Part shown: positions 39,881 to 39,979 of the stretch, piece after piece | How the letters are laid out: every line of letters starts with the position of its first letter | How positions within the stretch are numbered: the stretch's first letter is position 1 | Assembly (NCBI GenBank): GCA_934487205.1 | Contig: CAKSRS010000016.1 | Location: 1 to 39,979 of the forward strand | Direction of reading: 5' to 3' | Length of the DNA stretch: 39,979 bases | DNA from: an uncultured Clostridia bacterium | GTDB taxonomy: Bacteria > Bacillota > Clostridia > UBA1381 | Position numbers and translations under genes: made by a program | The notes under the pieces: generated by a model | Databases searched by the model: none | What the model saw: only the letters and a program-made list of their open reading frames with translations | Told to the model about the DNA's origin: nothing

Positions 39881-39979
39881 AGAAAAAGGCAAGACCTCAA
39901 ACGGTTATGCCAGATCAGACTTTGAGATAGCCCAAACTTGGCGGTGGGGGCTATCTTACTTTTTTAGTAAGTGTTATTA
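39881..39979 (+). ncRNA. Candidate antitoxin-type small RNA (cut by window end)
   Basis: Downstream of the consensus promoter the transcript would form GGCA...TGCC (39887-39910, inner ACC/GGT), then GATAGCCC/GGGCTATC (39926-39933 and 39948-39955, 8 bp) and CTTACT/AGTAAG (39955-39960 and 39966-39971). No good open frame with a ribosome binding site is present. The layout agrees with antitoxin RNAs that oppose small holin-like (Hol-Tox/TxpA-type) toxin genes in Firmicutes. The assignment is inference, because the toxin start lies outside the window. Confidence 0.45.
39951..39977 (-). CDS. Possible 3' end of a small toxin gene
   Basis: On the minus strand an open frame entering from the right edge reads ITLTKKVR then TAG at 39953-39951. 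Short hydrophobic toxins opposed by such RNAs end with a basic tail like this. The minus-strand hairpin GGCATAACC/GGTCTTGCC followed by TTTTTCT (about 39880-39911) would terminate its mRNA. Only eight codons are visible, so this is tentative. Confidence 0.25.
   Translation of the reverse strand: MTLTKKVR

Noticed and set aside
1..39979. tRNA, rRNA or CRISPR array
   Set aside because: No cloverleaf-like segment, ribosomal RNA sequence or regularly spaced repeat array was seen on either strand.
1..39979. Relaxase, oriT or integrase
   Set aside because: No protein with relaxase histidine or tyrosine motifs, or with a complete recombinase, is encoded; the 45-aa recombinase-like protein lacks the catalytic serine. 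They presumably lie outside the window.

Overview
The window looks like the core of a large conjugative element (integrative element or plasmid) from a low-to-mid GC Clostridia-type Firmicute. The evidence is Firmicute-style AGGAGG ribosome binding sites, TTGACA/TATAAT promoters, SLH, RHS and YpsA-like proteins, and a type IV secretion gene order matching the Tn1549/CD1110-type elements of gut clostridia. No relaxase, integrase or element end is visible, so the window is probably internal to the element. Almost all genes lie on the minus strand and are best read from high to low coordinates.

Transfer block (about 39.8 to 27.9 kb, minus). The order is a secreted repeat protein, a small A24 prepilin peptidase, a VirB2-like small membrane protein, a VirB6/TrbL-like channel protein with a long disordered tail, a membrane-anchored C39-type cysteine peptidase, a PrgI/VirB3-like protein, a VirB4 ATPase split over two overlapping genes, two unknown proteins and a VirD4 coupling protein. 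The genes abut or overlap with ATGA, GTGA or TGATG junctions and look like one operon. They are followed by a RepA_N replication initiator with candidate iterons inside its gene, a small conserved protein and a multi-S1-domain protein (27.9 to 25.5 kb).

Accessory block (about 25.5 to 12.1 kb). It holds a 49-aa Cys-rich protein, two small plus-strand XRE regulators, a YpsA/SLOG protein, and a polymorphic-toxin operon. That operon comprises a secreted accessory protein ending in a YD repeat, a 1769-aa secreted RHS protein with a short C-terminal toxin candidate, five small downstream genes that look like immunity or orphan-immunity genes (one DUF4304-like), and a secreted SLH-domain protein. 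A plus-strand AT-rich gene at 12.4 to 14.1 kb has a HEPN-like R-x5-H motif and is a defence candidate.

Replication/maintenance block (about 12.0 to 1.7 kb, minus). It contains an SNF2-like helicase, a DnaN-type sliding clamp, two unknown proteins, a MoxR/RavA-type AAA+ ATPase, SSB, a VWA-domain protein with an intact MIDAS, a DpnD/PcfM-like protein and three small proteins. The window begins with a stand-alone plus-strand DUF4143-type ATPase and the start of another minus-strand gene.

A recurring theme is control by RNA structure. A 35-codon leader peptide overlaps a terminator before the helicase. A 10-codon leader peptide overlaps a terminator before the RHS operon. Tandem terminators precede the leftmost gene. 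A hairpin covers the ribosome binding site of the gene at 30.9 kb. Further terminators sit inside operons. The right edge cuts through what looks like a type I toxin-antitoxin locus. All functional statements come from reading sequence and motifs; no database search was run.
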